From Crocodylus rhombifer (lineage: Eukaryota > Chordata > Crocodylia > Crocodylidae), in contig JAVSML010024593.1 of the NCBI GenBank assembly GCA_038503035.1, positions 62,001 to 126,000 of the forward strand: DNA of 64,000 bases. Direction: 5' to 3'. Positions 1 to 11,522 of the stretch are shown here, piece after piece. The translations under genes were made by a program, and so were the position numbers. Every line of letters starts with the position of its first letter. The stretch's first letter is position 1. The notes below the pieces were generated by a model that did not search any database, was not told where the DNA came from, and saw only the letters and a list, made by a program, of their open reading frames with translations.

Positions 1-637
1 AGGTTGGCAGTGAACCCAGAAGTGAACCAGAAATACTTCCAGTCTACTTCCTGGTCCTCCACCAGGCGCTACCCCCATGCCCACCACACCCCCCTGGCTC
101 AGTGATTGGCCATGGAGGGGCCCCAGGTGTCCCCCAGACAGAGGATACACCAGTTGCCGAGCCAGAGGTGGAGGGGGGTCCTCGATGTGGACCCAGAAGT
201 GGACCAGAAGTGCTTCTAATCCACTTCTGGGTTTGCTGCCAAGCACACTGGGGATCCCCCTACATTCCTGTGGGGCGCTCCATCTGCCCCAGCATTTCAG
301 CATTCAAGAGTCACCTGGTACCTTGAGGTACGTAGAAAAAACATTTATAGCTGTGTCTGTGTCCAAATCATCAAATCTTTCTGAATCTCCCTGAATTGAC
401 TCAGAGGGTTCTAATTCAATTCAGAGAGATTAAAAGGTCTCCTAATTTCATTCGGATTCAGAGATTTGGCCACTGAATCAGGCTGAATCTCTGCCAAATC
501 AAATCAGCAACTGAAGCTTTGTATGGCCCTAATAATTAGGGCTTACCTAGATGTTGAAAGGAATAATGCTTTTTCTTGTATTTAATTTTCCCCAATCATG
601 GGTTCCTAGACACGTACAGGGAGGCTGGTTTGATGCA
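1..637. other. No gene seen; AT-rich repeat remnant
   Basis: I see no supportable gene. The two overlapping frames near 77-394 lack any family resemblance. From about 400 to 520 the sequence repeats motifs of the type GAATC/GATTC in both orientations. At 526-542 lies a 17-base palindrome (arms GCCCTAAT / ATTAGGGC). This could be the degraded end of a small DNA transposon (hAT termini often read GGGCTG-like), but I cannot set boundaries. Confidence 0.4.
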
Positions 638-885
638 CTCTAATTACAGCACATCGGAGCAGACTTAATTAATTGTGCCATGGTCCAGCACACTCCAGCA
701 TCATGTGTAACAGCGTCCCTGCACTGAAAAATGGTGGTGGGGCACTTTAAAGCTCATTTGATGAGCTTTAGTTCAAAGAACCCCACTGCCATTTTTCAGA
801 GCCAGGATGTTGATACACATGATGCCCTGGGTGCTTTTCTTAGCGTGGCTCTCAGAGCTGCAGTAATTAAGGCCCCCCTCCCCAC
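638..885. mobile_element. Palindromic MITE, Harbinger/Chompy-like
   Basis: The segment folds on itself. The centre at 748-770 has perfect 10-base arms (TAAAGCTCAT / ATGAGCTTTA, 3-base loop). Going outward, GAAAAATGG on the left pairs with CCATTTTTC on the right, and CATCATGTGT pairs with ACACATGATG. The outermost parts both contain TAATTAC. There is no coding capacity. A second member with the same centre lies at about 31056-31305. The palindromic build and length suggest a non-autonomous DNA transposon of the type called Chompy in crocodilians. The family name is inference and the exact termini are uncertain. Confidence 0.55.
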
Positions 886-1374
886 ACACACCACCCAGAA
901 CATGTGTATAAATGTCCTATGTTTCCAATCAAGAAAGGGACTATTAGATTAGTACTTGACAGGCAAAATGTCAAAATACCAGCATCAGTTTTCATTGTCT
1001 AAGCTAAGTCTCTTGCCAACAACAAAATACTTGATTTGTAACCTTTTTGGTGGGGAAGAAGGGGACTGATTGAGTCCTTCAATACCTTGCCAGGAATTTC
1101 TTGGCCAATTTCAAGGGGCCTAAGACAAGCTTCAGACATTTGGCCAAAGCAGAAGTTCCCAGAGTTTGTTTCTGAGTGGCCATGAGAAAAAAAAACCCTT
1201 TGGAGACATAATAACTAATCTGATCAGCAAAGTAATGGAAGCAATCAACTCTTCCAGCTAAACCAGTAGTGAGATCAAATTAAACAGAACAAAAAGGCTG
1301 AAAGGAGACATTGTAGAGAAAGGGCTTAAAATATAGTAGCATATATCCAAATACAATATGTCATAACTTTAGCT
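886..1374. other. Unassigned non-coding stretch
   Basis: There is no gene, hairpin or recognisable repeat. It is AT-rich, with short homopolymers. It ends just before the first copy of a 90-base direct repeat. Confidence 0.4.
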
Positions 1375-1464
1375 TAAAATGTTAGTAGTAGTGATTGAGG
1401 TATCCAAATGTATTAGATGTTTCTTGTATAACTTATAAGAACAAAACTTCCTTGTCAGTGAAGG
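1375..1464. repeat. Direct repeat copy 1 (90 bp)
   Basis: This 90-base block recurs at 1777-1866 with a single difference (G in TTCTTGTATA here, A in the second copy). It starts TAAAATGTTAGTAG and ends GTCAGTGAAGG. The two copies are 402 bases apart, in the same orientation, around about 312 bases of different sequence. It does not resemble the LTR or TSD structures I know. Confidence 0.95.
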
Positions 1465-1776
1465 CCTTTGCCACCTTGTGCTGGATGGTGAATTCCAGCA
1501 GGCAATGATCACTGTCAAGAAGATCGGTGTAGGGGTTTGGGGGAACTTCCCCTCAAGCTGCAGACAAGCAAAATTGGTGTCATGGGTGTTTGTGGGACTG
1601 ACTGTGTCCACCTTGGGGCAGGGAGGAGAGACACTACTGCAGGCCTTGCTGCTAAGCTACTGTGTTCCCAGTTACCAATCAATCACTCATGATTCACTCA
1701 GGGACCAGGGACTCAGGGAACCAGCTCAATACACGGGACCTAGCTACTACATAAAGATTTAACAAGCATCAATTAA
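1465..1776. other. Spacer enclosed by the 90-bp repeats
   Basis: These 312 bases lie between two nearly identical 90-base direct repeats. I do not recognise the spacer. A 94-codon frame (1478-1762) crosses into the region, but it resembles no family I know and is probably chance. The layout could reflect a tandem duplication of about 402 bases with later replacement, or an insertion with a very long target duplication. Confidence 0.4.
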
Positions 1777-1866
1777 TAAAATGTTAGTAGTAGTGATTGA
1801 GGTATCCAAATGTATTAGATGTTTCTTATATAACTTATAAGAACAAAACTTCCTTGTCAGTGAAGG
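1777..1866. repeat. Direct repeat copy 2 (90 bp)
   Basis: Second copy of the repeat at 1375-1464, 89 of 90 bases identical by eye. About 120 bases downstream the CR1 element beginning near 1984 starts. Confidence 0.95.
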
Positions 1867-1983
1867 TCATAAAACAAAGTAAAAGGAAAACAGAATGGAA
1901 GCAAGCAGGATTCCAATGTGGTAACAAAAGGAGATAAAAAATCCTTCCTTCCAAAACAGGGACACAGGGTGATTCCTGGCCCT

Positions 1984-3450
1984 CCATCAATGCTGATCTT
2001 GTGAAGGAACACCTTGAAAGGCTGGACACCTTCAAGTCAGCTGGCCCTGACAGTCTACACCCTAGAATCTCAAGGAGCTGTCTAGCACCATAGCTCTGCC
2101 CCTGGCACTGATCTTTGAGAACTCCTGGTGCTCTGAAGTGCCCGAGGACTGGAAGAAGGCCAATGTGGTGCCTATCTTCAAGAAGAGGAGGGAAGTGGAT
2201 CCAGCAAACTACAGGCTCATCAGCCTGATCTCTATCCTGTGGAGGGTATTAGAAAAGATTATCAAAGAGGCCATTCTTAATGGATGGGCCGATGACAACA
2301 TCCTGAGGGATAGCCAGAATGGGTTTGTTGCGGTTAGGTCATGCTTGACCAATTTTATTTCCTTTTATGACCAGGTGACCTATCACCTGAGCAAAGGAGA
2401 GATTGATGTTGTATATCTTGACTTTAAAAAAGACTTCAGTCTGGTATCCCATGATCACCTCTTGGCAAAACTGACCAACTGCAGCCTCAGGTCTACCACA
2501 ATCCACTGGCTGGGGAATTGGCTCCGCGGTCAGACCCAGAGGGTGATGGTTGACAGAAGTCAATTGTCATGGTGCCCTATGACCAGTGGGGTCCTGCAAG
2601 GCTCTGTCCTTGGACCTATATTATTCATTAATGATGTGGACATTGGAGTTGGAAGCGGATTGGCCAAGTTTACCGATGATACCAAACTTTGGGGTAAAGC
2701 ATCCTCACCTGAGGACAGGGGGGCAATCCAGGCTGAACTTGACAGGCTCAGAAAATGGGCGGAGGAGAACCTGATGGTGTTTAACACTGAAAAAGGCAAG
2801 GTTCTCCACCATGGGAGGAAAAACCTGCATCATCCTTACAGGCTTAGCAGAGCTACGCAGGCTAGCACTACGTACAAAAGGGACTTGGAGGTCATCATTG
2901 ACCACAAGATGAACATGAGCCTTCAATGTGATGCTGAGGCTAGTAAAGTGAGCAAAACGCTGGCTTGCATCTATAGAAGTTTGAAAGAGTCCAGAGAAGA
3001 GCCACACACATGATCAGAGGTCAGGAAAACAGACCTTACAATGAAAGGCTGAGAGCTATGGGACTCTTCAGCCTGGAAAAGTGTAGGCTCAGGGGTGATC
3101 TGATGGCCACCTATAAGTTTATCAGGGGTGCTCACCAGTACCTGGGGGAACGTTTATTCACCAGAGCGCCCCAAGGGATGACGAGGTCAAACAGTTATAA
3201 ACTTCTGCAAGACCATTTCAGGCTGGACATAAGGAAGAATTCCTTTACTCTCCAAGCCCCCAAGGTCTGGAACAGCCTGCCATTGGAGGTGGTTCAAGCA
3301 CCTACATTGAACACCTTCAAGAGAAAATTGGTTGCTTATCTTGCTGGGATCCTATGACCCCAGCTGACTTCCTGCCCCTGGGGGCAGGAGGCTGGACTCA
3401 ATGATATTCCGAGGTCCTTTCCAGCCCTAATGTCTATGAAATCTAATAAA
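1984..3450 (+). mobile_element. CR1 LINE, 5'-truncated, + strand
   Basis: CR1 retrotransposon remnant. The recognisable sequence begins at the reverse-transcriptase N-terminus (ADLVKEHLERLD-like codons near 1990). It runs through the C-terminus and the CR1 3' untranslated part (CTTCCTGCCCCTGGGGGCAG near 3370) to a TCTATGAAATCTAATAAAA tail around 3431-3450. The endonuclease and all upstream parts are missing, the usual 5' truncation of target-primed insertion. It is of the same subfamily as the copy at the right end of the window, with which it shares many phrases. Confidence 0.9.
2138..3357 (+). pseudogene. CR1 ORF2 reverse transcriptase remnant
   Basis: The first frame (2138-3013, 291 codons) shows reverse-transcriptase blocks: PEDWKKANVVPIFKK (2-16), YLDFKK with the first catalytic Asp at about 95, SGVLQGSVLGP (150-160), and FTDD at about 178-181. 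The usual LFNIFINDVD is shortened to LFINDVD, an in-frame loss of three residues. Near 2975 a deletion joins ACIYR to a shifted frame that ends in a stop. The C-terminus then continues in another frame at 3010-3357 (MIRGQENRPYNERLRAMGLF, later KVWNSLPLEVV). The enzyme would copy CR1 RNA at the insertion site, but this copy cannot make an intact protein. Confidence 0.9.
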
Positions 3451-3643
3451 ACCATTATTTTTCACAAGTACACAAATTCCATCTAACTGACATTTTCCAA
3501 GCCTATGGGAAAACTAAGTCAGTCTGGCTCCCAAAGTCTCAGTGAAACAAATATATTTAAATAAGCCAATCAGAGAATGATTGTTAGAGGAAACAATGTA
3601 TAAATATGGGGTAGAGGGTAGAAGGGAAATTGGAGAACTCAGT

Positions 3644-4122
3644 GGGCACGTCTACACAAGACATTTATTGCAGAATTGCCTAATTAGCTCCACGGTTAAT
3701 ATCTTGGCATCTTCGTCTGCTGCCCTATTAAGCTGCAGGAGACTCATAAGCTCTGCAACAGGTTAGTATCTGTAAATACAAGTACTATCCTGCTGCAGAG
3801 TTTTTTTGTGCACAGTAGTGCATGTGTAAATGCTGACCTGACTGGCTGGGGTACCAGGGTTCTTCACTGTGAAGGCTGCCTGCTGGCTTGCCCCACACTA
3901 AAAACACCCTCATGCCCCAGCCCTCTGCAGCACATTGAGCCATGTCAGAGAAGCCCTGGGCTGGCAGGCTCATCCACCGGACCGCCTGCCAGCCAGGGCT
4001 GCTCAGACTCAACATGCTGTGGTCCCACGCACACATTCGAATGCACCTGGAAGTAATAAACTCTGGCACAATGTGTCCTGGAGTTTATTTCTTCACATTA
4101 ATATGCATGTTTAGATGTGCCC
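3644..4122. mobile_element. TIR-bearing MITE (Harbinger-like)
   Basis: The left end reads GGGCACGTCTACA. The reverse complement of the right end reads GGGCACATCTAAA, 11 of 13 matching. AGT occurs directly outside both ends (3641-3643 and 4123-4125), which could be a 3-base target duplication, the size used by PIF/Harbinger. AGT is not the canonical TWA, and the terminal match may include these bases (AGTGGGCAC/ACTGGGCAC). About 479 bases with no credible coding frame. The end resembles GGCATCTACACATGC at the left end of the Harbinger element near 59113, which could have supplied transposase. That link is inference. Confidence 0.6.
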
Positions 4123-4125
4123 AGT

Positions 4126-5790
4126 AAATCCAAGACAACTTGCTGCCAGACTGTATGTCATGCTCCTCCCCTCACCTCCTGACTCTCCCCTGGCAGTGTA
4201 AATAAAGATCTATATTGGGCTATTATTTCTAGCCTGACAGACACTGGGTAAGCACTTATTCTTGAGCTTTGGGTTGCAAGCAGTAAAAGGTCAGGCTGTA
4301 GACCTGTCTCTTGCCTCTTGTATGAATAGCTGTAATCCAGGTAACAAGGAGCTACTGCAGAATACCTGTTTGGGGTAGTCTATATTTTCCTTAAAGCTGT
4401 AGCTCTGGAATCCAGAGACTCCATGAAAATGTCAGCTTTTTTTTAAGAAACGTTAGTTTGTAGTCCTTCTGGCTGCAGCAGAAAAGCACGATAACATGAA
4501 GGGAATAACCCCAAAGGCTCAGGAAAAGAGGGCAAATAAGAAACCTGCTGTCATTGCCACTCTGCCAAGTAGATCAAGGTTTGAAGTAGCATTCACGTAC
4601 CCCTCTTGACTTCACTCAAATAATCCTCTTTGACTTTACAACAAGCAAGGGAGACTGTGCATTTGGTTTCAGTCTGAGGAAGTATCTTAACACATATTGA
4701 AGTCCAGCTTGAAGAAAGAATTAATTTATGTATTTACCTTTAAATCCATGGAACTTAAGCATGTGCTTGAATGGAAATATGTGCTTATTAAGAAGTAGGG
4801 ATAGACTCTTCAAATGGCCACCATAAAGCAGGTCATAGTATCTAGAGAAGTAGGTGTGAATCAGTATCAGCCAGAAGATGAGGAGCCACTGAAAAAATTC
4901 AGGTATTCTAGAGATCAGTGTGTATAGGATAGGTCAGAGGGATGGCAAAAGAAAGAAAAAAACAATCTCCCTACTTAGTGTAGGTGGGAGACTGGAGAAA
5001 GGGGATGGTTACAATCTTGTTGGTTTGTCCTTCTATTTAGAAACTTGAAAATAACAAAGTTTGTTGTGAGTTTTCTCCTTGAAGTCCTTGCTCAGGCAAA
5101 ACATGCATAGGAGTCAATGAAGGATTGTGCATAAAGGAGCTCAGGAATTGGCATAAAGTTCATAATATGGTGGCATTAAAAGCCAAATATGCAGCACCAA
5201 AAGTACACAGAGTTTTTCCAATATAGGGTCTGAATGCAGCTAAGAGCAAATAACAGAAGCTTTAAATGGCATATACTGAGTAAGTAAACAATGAGGATAA
5301 TGAACATCAATTAGTCTGCTTCAAGACAGCATGTCTCACAGGCAGGCATCTTAGTGTTACATGTGGTCAAAGAAGATTTGAGCAAGCGTTCAGACAACCC
5401 GTTAATGTTGTAAGAAGAAACTATATTTTGTCAAAGAGGAAATCAAATGACACTTTTAAGGTAATTTGCATGGGATTGGGCTTGTTTCTTTCCTTTGATG
5501 CTTTCTGGTGGGCGGTTAAGCTATTCATATAAGGTTTTGTGAGGTTGTAAAGGGGAAGGTTCTGTTTTTGTCTTCTACTAGAAGAACATCAAAAATGACG
5601 TGTCTGGTTTCTCCACTCCAACTTTTCATCCTGAAGGACCTCCTTATATGTTTGTGAACATGTAGGAAATGGTACTGTGTGCCTGATACCTGACTGAAGG
5701 ATGGGGGCATTACATAGTGAAGAGAGGCTGATTTGCCAAAAGGGGTGAATTGGTTCCTGGAATGTAAGCAAGCATTAATTAAATCCAACA
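4126..5790. other. Unassigned non-coding stretch
   Basis: About 1.7 kb without a supportable gene, RNA or repeat. AT-rich, with scattered A and T runs. The frames seen here are short and resemble nothing known to me. Confidence 0.4.
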
Positions 5791-5796
5791 TAATTC

Positions 5797-8770
5797 ATAG
5801 ATTTCATAGACATTAGGGCTGGAAGGGACCTCATAAGATCATCCGGTCCAGCCCCCTCCCCAAGGGGCAGGAAGTCGGCTACAGGCTGTGGAGGTCAGCA
5901 GTCTGGAGCTCTGGTGCTGGATGATGAGCTCGGATGAACAGGCGGGGGCTAACAGGGCAGAGACAGCACTGACACATAATGGTTGCAAAGCTGTTTTATT
6001 ACTTATGCTTGTAGAGAGCGTAGGTTTCACAGTTACAGCAGTTGTACACTTTTAGTTGCTTAGTATGATTGAACTCTAATTTGAAAACAGCTGACAAAAG
6101 CAAGTCAACTGGTTTCAAGCATGCAGGTGCGAGGTACGCTGGGAGACAACGGTGGTGGAGAGACCTTCACAAGTGACCAGCTTGTGAGGTAGCCCAAGGT
6201 ATCTCTGAGCTGGTCTCTGCCTTGGGCAGGAACTGTGTTGACTTAAATACTTTTCAAGTAGCCAATCATACAATCCCTTTTATGGAATGTCCTAGTCTGG
6301 TTATGTAATGGCTTGATTGGGCATGCGTGCTCTGCCAATTTGAATGCCTTACTCCATCACACACTGGCCATGTGTGTGGCGCGTGTTTGAACATGCGCGC
6401 TTGTCTTAGGGGCTTTCCACCTGCATGTTCATACTTGTTCCTTTTAACTCTGTGTCATCAGCACTTTCCGATTTTGGCTTAGACACAGTCAAAGGATCCC
6501 AGCAAGATAAACGTCCAAATGTTTCTTGAAAGTGTCCACAGTAGGTGTTTGCACCACCTCTGCAGAAAGCCTGTCCCAGGCCTTGGAGGCTTGGACAGTA
6601 AAGAAGTTTTTCCTTATGTCCAGCCTAAAATGGTCTTGCAGGAGTTTGTGACCATTGGACCTTGTCATCTCCTGGGGTGCTCTGGTAAACAGGTGTTCCC
6701 CAGATCCTGATGCACACCCCTTATGTACTTATAGGCTACCACCAAGTAACCCCTGCGCCTGCATTTCTCCATGCTGAAGAGTCCCAAAGCTTGCAGCCTC
6801 TCTTCATTTTGTTCTCTTGTCCTCTGATCATGCATGTGGCTCTCCTCTGGACTCATTCAAGCTTCTCCATGTCCTTGCTAAATTGTGGAGCCCTGAATTG
6901 GATTCAGTACTCCAGCTGCGGCCTCACCAAGGCCGAATACAGCAGGAGGATGACATCCTGGGTCTTGCTCAAGACGCATTGGTAGTTGCAAGCCAGAATT
7001 TTGTTCACTTTGCCAGCTGTGGTATCACATTAGTGGCTCATATTCATCTTGGAACCCCAATTCTCTTTCAGTTATGGTGCTAGCGAGTGTAGCATTGCCA
7101 AGGCTATAAGTATGATGCAGGTTTTTATTTTGGAGGTGGAGCACCTTTCATTTCTCTGTATTCAGTGCTATCAGGTTTTCATCTGCCCACCTTACAAGCC
7201 TATCGAGGTTGGCCTGGATCACCAGCCTATCCTCAAGTGTGGCACTTCCCCAAAGTTTGGTGTAGTCAGTGAACTTAAGTCTGCTTTTGACACCGATGTC
7301 CAAATTGTTTATGAAGACAGTAAAGAGTAGAGGTCCAAGAATGCAGCCTTGGGGGACTCCACTAGTCACCGAGTGCCATGTTGATTTGGTTCCATCAACT
7401 ACCACTTTCTGGGTCCAGCCTCAGAGCCAGTTCCCCAGCCATCAGACTGTGAAATAGTCAAGGCTGCAGTTGGAAAATTTTTCCATGAGGACATCATGGA
7501 GCACCAGGTCAAAGCCTTTTTAAAGTGCCCACAAAATAACAAAATATATGACATCGACCTCTTTCCTTTTGTCCAGTTGATACGTCATCTGGTCCTAGAA
7601 GAAAATGAGACTGGTCAAGCAAGACCTACCCGCAACAAACCCATGCTGGCTGTCCCTCAGGATGTTGCCTTCTGTTAGTCTGTCAAGAATGGTTTCTTTG
7701 ATAAATTTTTCCAAAATCTTCCCAGGGATTGAGGTTGAATTGATTGGCCTGTAGTTTCCTGGGCCTTCTTTCCTCCCTTTCTTGAAGATGGGCACCACAT
7801 TGGCCCTCTTCCAATCTTCATGTACTTTGCCCGAGCGCCATGAATTCTTGAATATCCTCACCAGTGGCTGTAGTACGATGTCTGCTAATTTCTTTAGCAC
7901 TCTTGGGTGCAAATTATCCAGACCAGCTGATTTATGGGAGTCCAGCCTCTCAAGATGCTCCCTCACAAGATCCACGCCAGTGGTTGATGTATTCATCTTC
8001 ATTCCAGTAATCCCGCATCATGTTCAGAAGGGTGGTCCCTTTGGGCTGGTGAAAAACCAATGCAAAGTAATTATTAAGCAGATTGGCTTTTTCCTGGGTG
8101 TTGGTAGTCAGCTGCCCCAGCTGGTTTAGCAGGGGTCCAATGTTACTCATGTTTTTCTTTCAATGCCCCACATATCTGAAGAAGGACTTTTTACTGTCTT
8201 GGATTTGTATAGCCAGATGGAGTTCAGTTGCAGCCTTGGCTTTTCTAGTTTGCTCCCTGCAGGTGCAGATCAGTGCAGTATACTCCTCCTTAGTGGTTGT
8301 TCCTGTCCTCCATCCATTATACACTTCCTTTTTAGATGTAGGAGGTCCATGAGTTCCCTGTTGAGCCAAGGTAGTGGTTGAGCCCTTTTACTAGCTTTCC
8401 TATGGATGGGGATGGACTCCCTTTGTGCTTCTAGGATCGCTGCCTTGAGGAGCAAACACTTATCATGAAGTCCCCTCCCTGTGAAATAATGGCCTCAAGA
8501 ACAAGCTTCCTGAGCTTATGAAAGTCAGCTTTCCTAAATTCAAGGACTACTGCATTGCTGGCTGACTTGCCAGCTTTGTAATGGATAGTGAAAGTGATCA
8601 ACGTGTGGTCACTGACACCCAGCTTCCATTTGATTCTTAGGCCGCTGATTAGATTATCCCCTTTGGCCAGTACCAGGTCCAGTAGCACCTTGCCTCTTGT
8701 CGGCCCAGTTAGACAAGGAACAGCTTTTGCGGGCAAAAGATGAAAGATCAGCATTTGGAACCTGTTAACG
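5797..8770 (-). mobile_element. CR1 LINE on - strand, split by LTR-like insert
   Basis: Read on the minus strand, this CR1 starts in the C-terminal part of the endonuclease (~8770). It runs through the linker and reverse transcriptase to the 3' UTR and ends at TCATAGATTTCATAGACATT (near 5800). The 3' UTR is continuous with CR1 up to about 5880 (GGCAGGAAGTCGGCT) and again from about 6488 (AGGATCCCAGCAAGATAA). Foreign DNA of about 600 bases separates them. Frames are broken in many places, so this is an old copy. Confidence 0.88.
5887..6487 (-). mobile_element. Solo-LTR-like insertion inside CR1
   Basis: The segment interrupts a CR1 3' UTR and starts TGTGGAGG and ends GACACA, so both ends carry the TG...CA bases typical of LTRs. 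On the minus strand a TATTTAAG (near 6245) could be a TATA box. AATAAA (complement of TTTATT near 5996) lies about 250 bases downstream and about 110 bases from the end, as in the U3-R-U5 order of a retroviral-type LTR. I see no clear 4-6-base target duplication and no internal coding region. It may be a solo LTR of an endogenous retrovirus or another LTR element. Confidence 0.5.
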
Positions 8771-8781
8771 AAATAAAACAA
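6665..8781 (-). pseudogene. CR1 ORF2 (EN-RT) remnant, minus strand
   Basis: Coding fragments in several frames, in the expected order on the minus strand. 8781-8431 is the endonuclease C-terminus (TRGKVLLDLVLAKGD, then SDHTLITF with the SDH motif). 8455-8160 is the linker. 8150-7950 and 8002-7595 are the reverse-transcriptase N-terminus (SAGLDNLHPRVLKKLAD, VHEDWKRANVVPIFKKG). 7405-7148 is the palm part (SGVPQGCILGPLLF, KFTDYTKLWG). 6856-6665 is the C-terminus (ALGLFSMEKCRRRGYLV). The catalytic pair FTDD reads FTDY here, so the second Asp is lost. Frameshifts separate the pieces and the product cannot be functional. Confidence 0.85.
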
Positions 8782-11514
8782 ATAGTTTCATGTAGTTTTC
8801 ACTCAGCCTTTACTCAGGAAAATTCCCAAGTAAAGACTTTGGCATTTGGCCATTTGCATTAATAAAGTTTTTATGAATCTACACAATAAAAAAGTAGCTA
8901 GAATTTACTTTGCCTGCATTTGTGCCACTTGTGCATTCAGTGTCCGTGTCTACTCTGTGTGCTCAATGGTTTAAAGTGGAAACCCCAAAAAGCAAATTTT
9001 GCGATAAAAAAGATGATGTTTCAGATCAGAAACCTGAATTTTTGATTATGACCTCTATGGAAGGGGCACTGTGTCTTTGCCTGTGCTTGTGTTGTACCTA
9101 GCTCAATGGGGCCTTGACTCTAATTCAATGTTAACAACAGCATTAATATTAAACAGCAGCAAGAATCTTGCAGTTGTGGACCAGAAATAATACCATCTGG
9201 TATAACCAACATACCTCCAATTTTTTATATTGTATCAATGTGCCAGTGAACAATCTAAAAGGCAGTTCAATATGTAGAAATTATTTGGCAATTAACTTGA
9301 AAAAATGAATAAGTTTGTGAAAATCTTGACCAGATTTCAGACAACTTACAAGAAAACAAAAGGACCTAAATTCATCAAAAACTGTATTGATAATGAATTA
9401 TTCACTCAGCTTTGGAGACTGGATGCTCTCCCTTGTAAATTATAACATAATTGTAAAACATAATCCTAACATTGTTTTTAACCACAAGATGTCACTGATG
9501 TCTCACAAAACTATATCTGAAACTCCAGCACATGAAAAGTCATTGGGTGAAATCCTGGCCCTAATAAACTCAGTGCCAAAATTTCCTTAACTTCACTGGA
9601 GTCAGGATATCACTCCTGATTTTGGGCTGAACCTGTAACATTGAGTGTGCTGTCATAGTGATGGAGATTAGACTTGGGTATCCTTCTGCAGGTGACATAA
9701 AGGTCAGAAAAATGCTCATCCCAATATAACTGAGTTAGAAAATCACTGAACGAATTTTCTGGTTATCTTTTCAGTGTTGCTTAGGTTTATCTGGGTCAAA
9801 AAAGCTTTAGAAGACATTTTCTCTGTGCCTATCCTGGGTACTAATTTAAAGAGAAAATACATTTGGGAGTAAAGCTAAACCTAGTTAATCTTTTCCAAAC
9901 CTTAAGAATCTGTGTACATTAAGTAAAAGAAGCATACTACTACTACTACTACTAATAATAAAAGTGGGGTTATTAATTGTTTCCTCACAGAATCAGTTTA
10001 CATGGATTTTTTTTCAGTACCTGAACTTAGAAGCTTTGCATGTGTATTCCAGTGTATATGTGTTGCATATACATCTATAAGTATAGTGAATCGTGAGCTT
10101 ATTGGCTAACATATGCTTAAATCACAGTGTACAACTTGTTGTGCTTTCAACCGTACTCAGCATTTGGACAGAAGATCTTTGCAGAAAATGCAGGATGGGA
10201 AAAGAAACAATATTCATGACTGAGTAGTTTGTGGGTTTTCTTTCTGAGTCACTATTGATCATGGGCTAGATTGCCTGCTGGTATAAAAGCTACATAGTCA
10301 ATCTACATTGACTTCAGCCAGCTGTGCCAATATGCACTACCTACGCTTCTGGCACTTCACAGTGTCCAAACATATTGTTAGGCAGAAGGCCTATAGAGTT
10401 AGAAGTGTTTTCAGCTCAAAGATAAAACTCTGATCTTCCTACAAACATTAAAGATTCCAAAGTATTACTAATAACTCGCATTAACCATCATGTCTTGGAC
10501 ACTTTTTCCTTCTTCCAGTAATTACTAATCACAGGATTAATTTATGGCTAGGCTATGCCTCTGTGTCACAAACCTTCAATCTCCAGTGTGTTTGCTGAGC
10601 TCCATTTTGATGACAAGAGCACTACAGTTTCTGTAGCTTACATATAAAGCCAAGATACAGCTAGATTGCTAGAAATTTGTGTATCTAGCACAGAGCAAAA
10701 AGTATGGGGTCATTAAACAGTGATGATAGTCTATTAAAACATAAATACTTTTGAAAAAAGAACTGGCTGCAACCTGGGGGAAACCTGTTCTCCTGTATGA
10801 GAGCAACTAAAACTGACAGGGGGTTTCAATCATGTTAGAGGTCTGAAGCCACGCAGGAAGAAAATCTATAAGTCTCTCATTTTGAAAAGACTAAGGCTGC
10901 AAATAGACATTAATTTCTTGGAGTAGAAATTTCTGAGATATATCTACTGCTAGAATTGTTTCTGGGAAGGGGAGCATACAGGATACAGCTCCCTCTCTCC
11001 TCCCATACCATGGACTCCCAGGTCTGGTGGGGAGTCTTTTGCTGCCACTCCCCTCCTATCCTGTTCAGGAATGACCAGTCCTTGTTTCCCCTGAGAGAGA
11101 GTGTTTCCCCTGAGAGAAATTGAAAGCACACTTATATGTTTGTAGTTTCTACTGTGAGAGGCATAATTTTCCTGGTAGAAATATTACATCTGTATGTGGC
11201 CTACATGTAGAAAGCAAAGTAATTCAGGAAGAATGGAGAGGAGAAGGCCTAGATTCCTTTGAAGATGCTACCAAATCTCAAAGAAGGGTTGCATCTGGTG
11301 AGGAACTGGCAAGAATTTGTGTGCAGGTGCTTACTTAGATATAGGCCTTGTATAATCCAAAATTAGCTTTAACTTTCATGTGTCCCTGAAAAGTTAAACT
11401 CTAAACTTTTCAGGGACCACCTATGGGTCACTCGAGGCAGGGGGCACATGAGCTACTAAGGAACCTTGGGGAGCTGGGCTATAGGGTCCCACTTTTCAGC
11501 AACCTCGGGAGTGA
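8771..11514. other. Unassigned stretch with a (TAC)n microsatellite
   Basis: About 2.7 kb with no supportable gene. A short trinucleotide repeat (TAC/TAA units) lies at about 9935-9960. I see no CR1, hAT or other known signature. Confidence 0.4.
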
Positions 11515-11522
11515 GCCTAGAG
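11515..11522. repeat. hAT target-site duplication, left
   Basis: GCCTAGAG, repeated exactly at 12794-12801 directly outside the other end of the hAT element. The 8-base length is the hAT signature. Confidence 0.92.

Noticed and set aside
5887..6487. Full endogenous retrovirus
   Set aside because: Only an LTR-like piece is present. There is no internal region and no second LTR.
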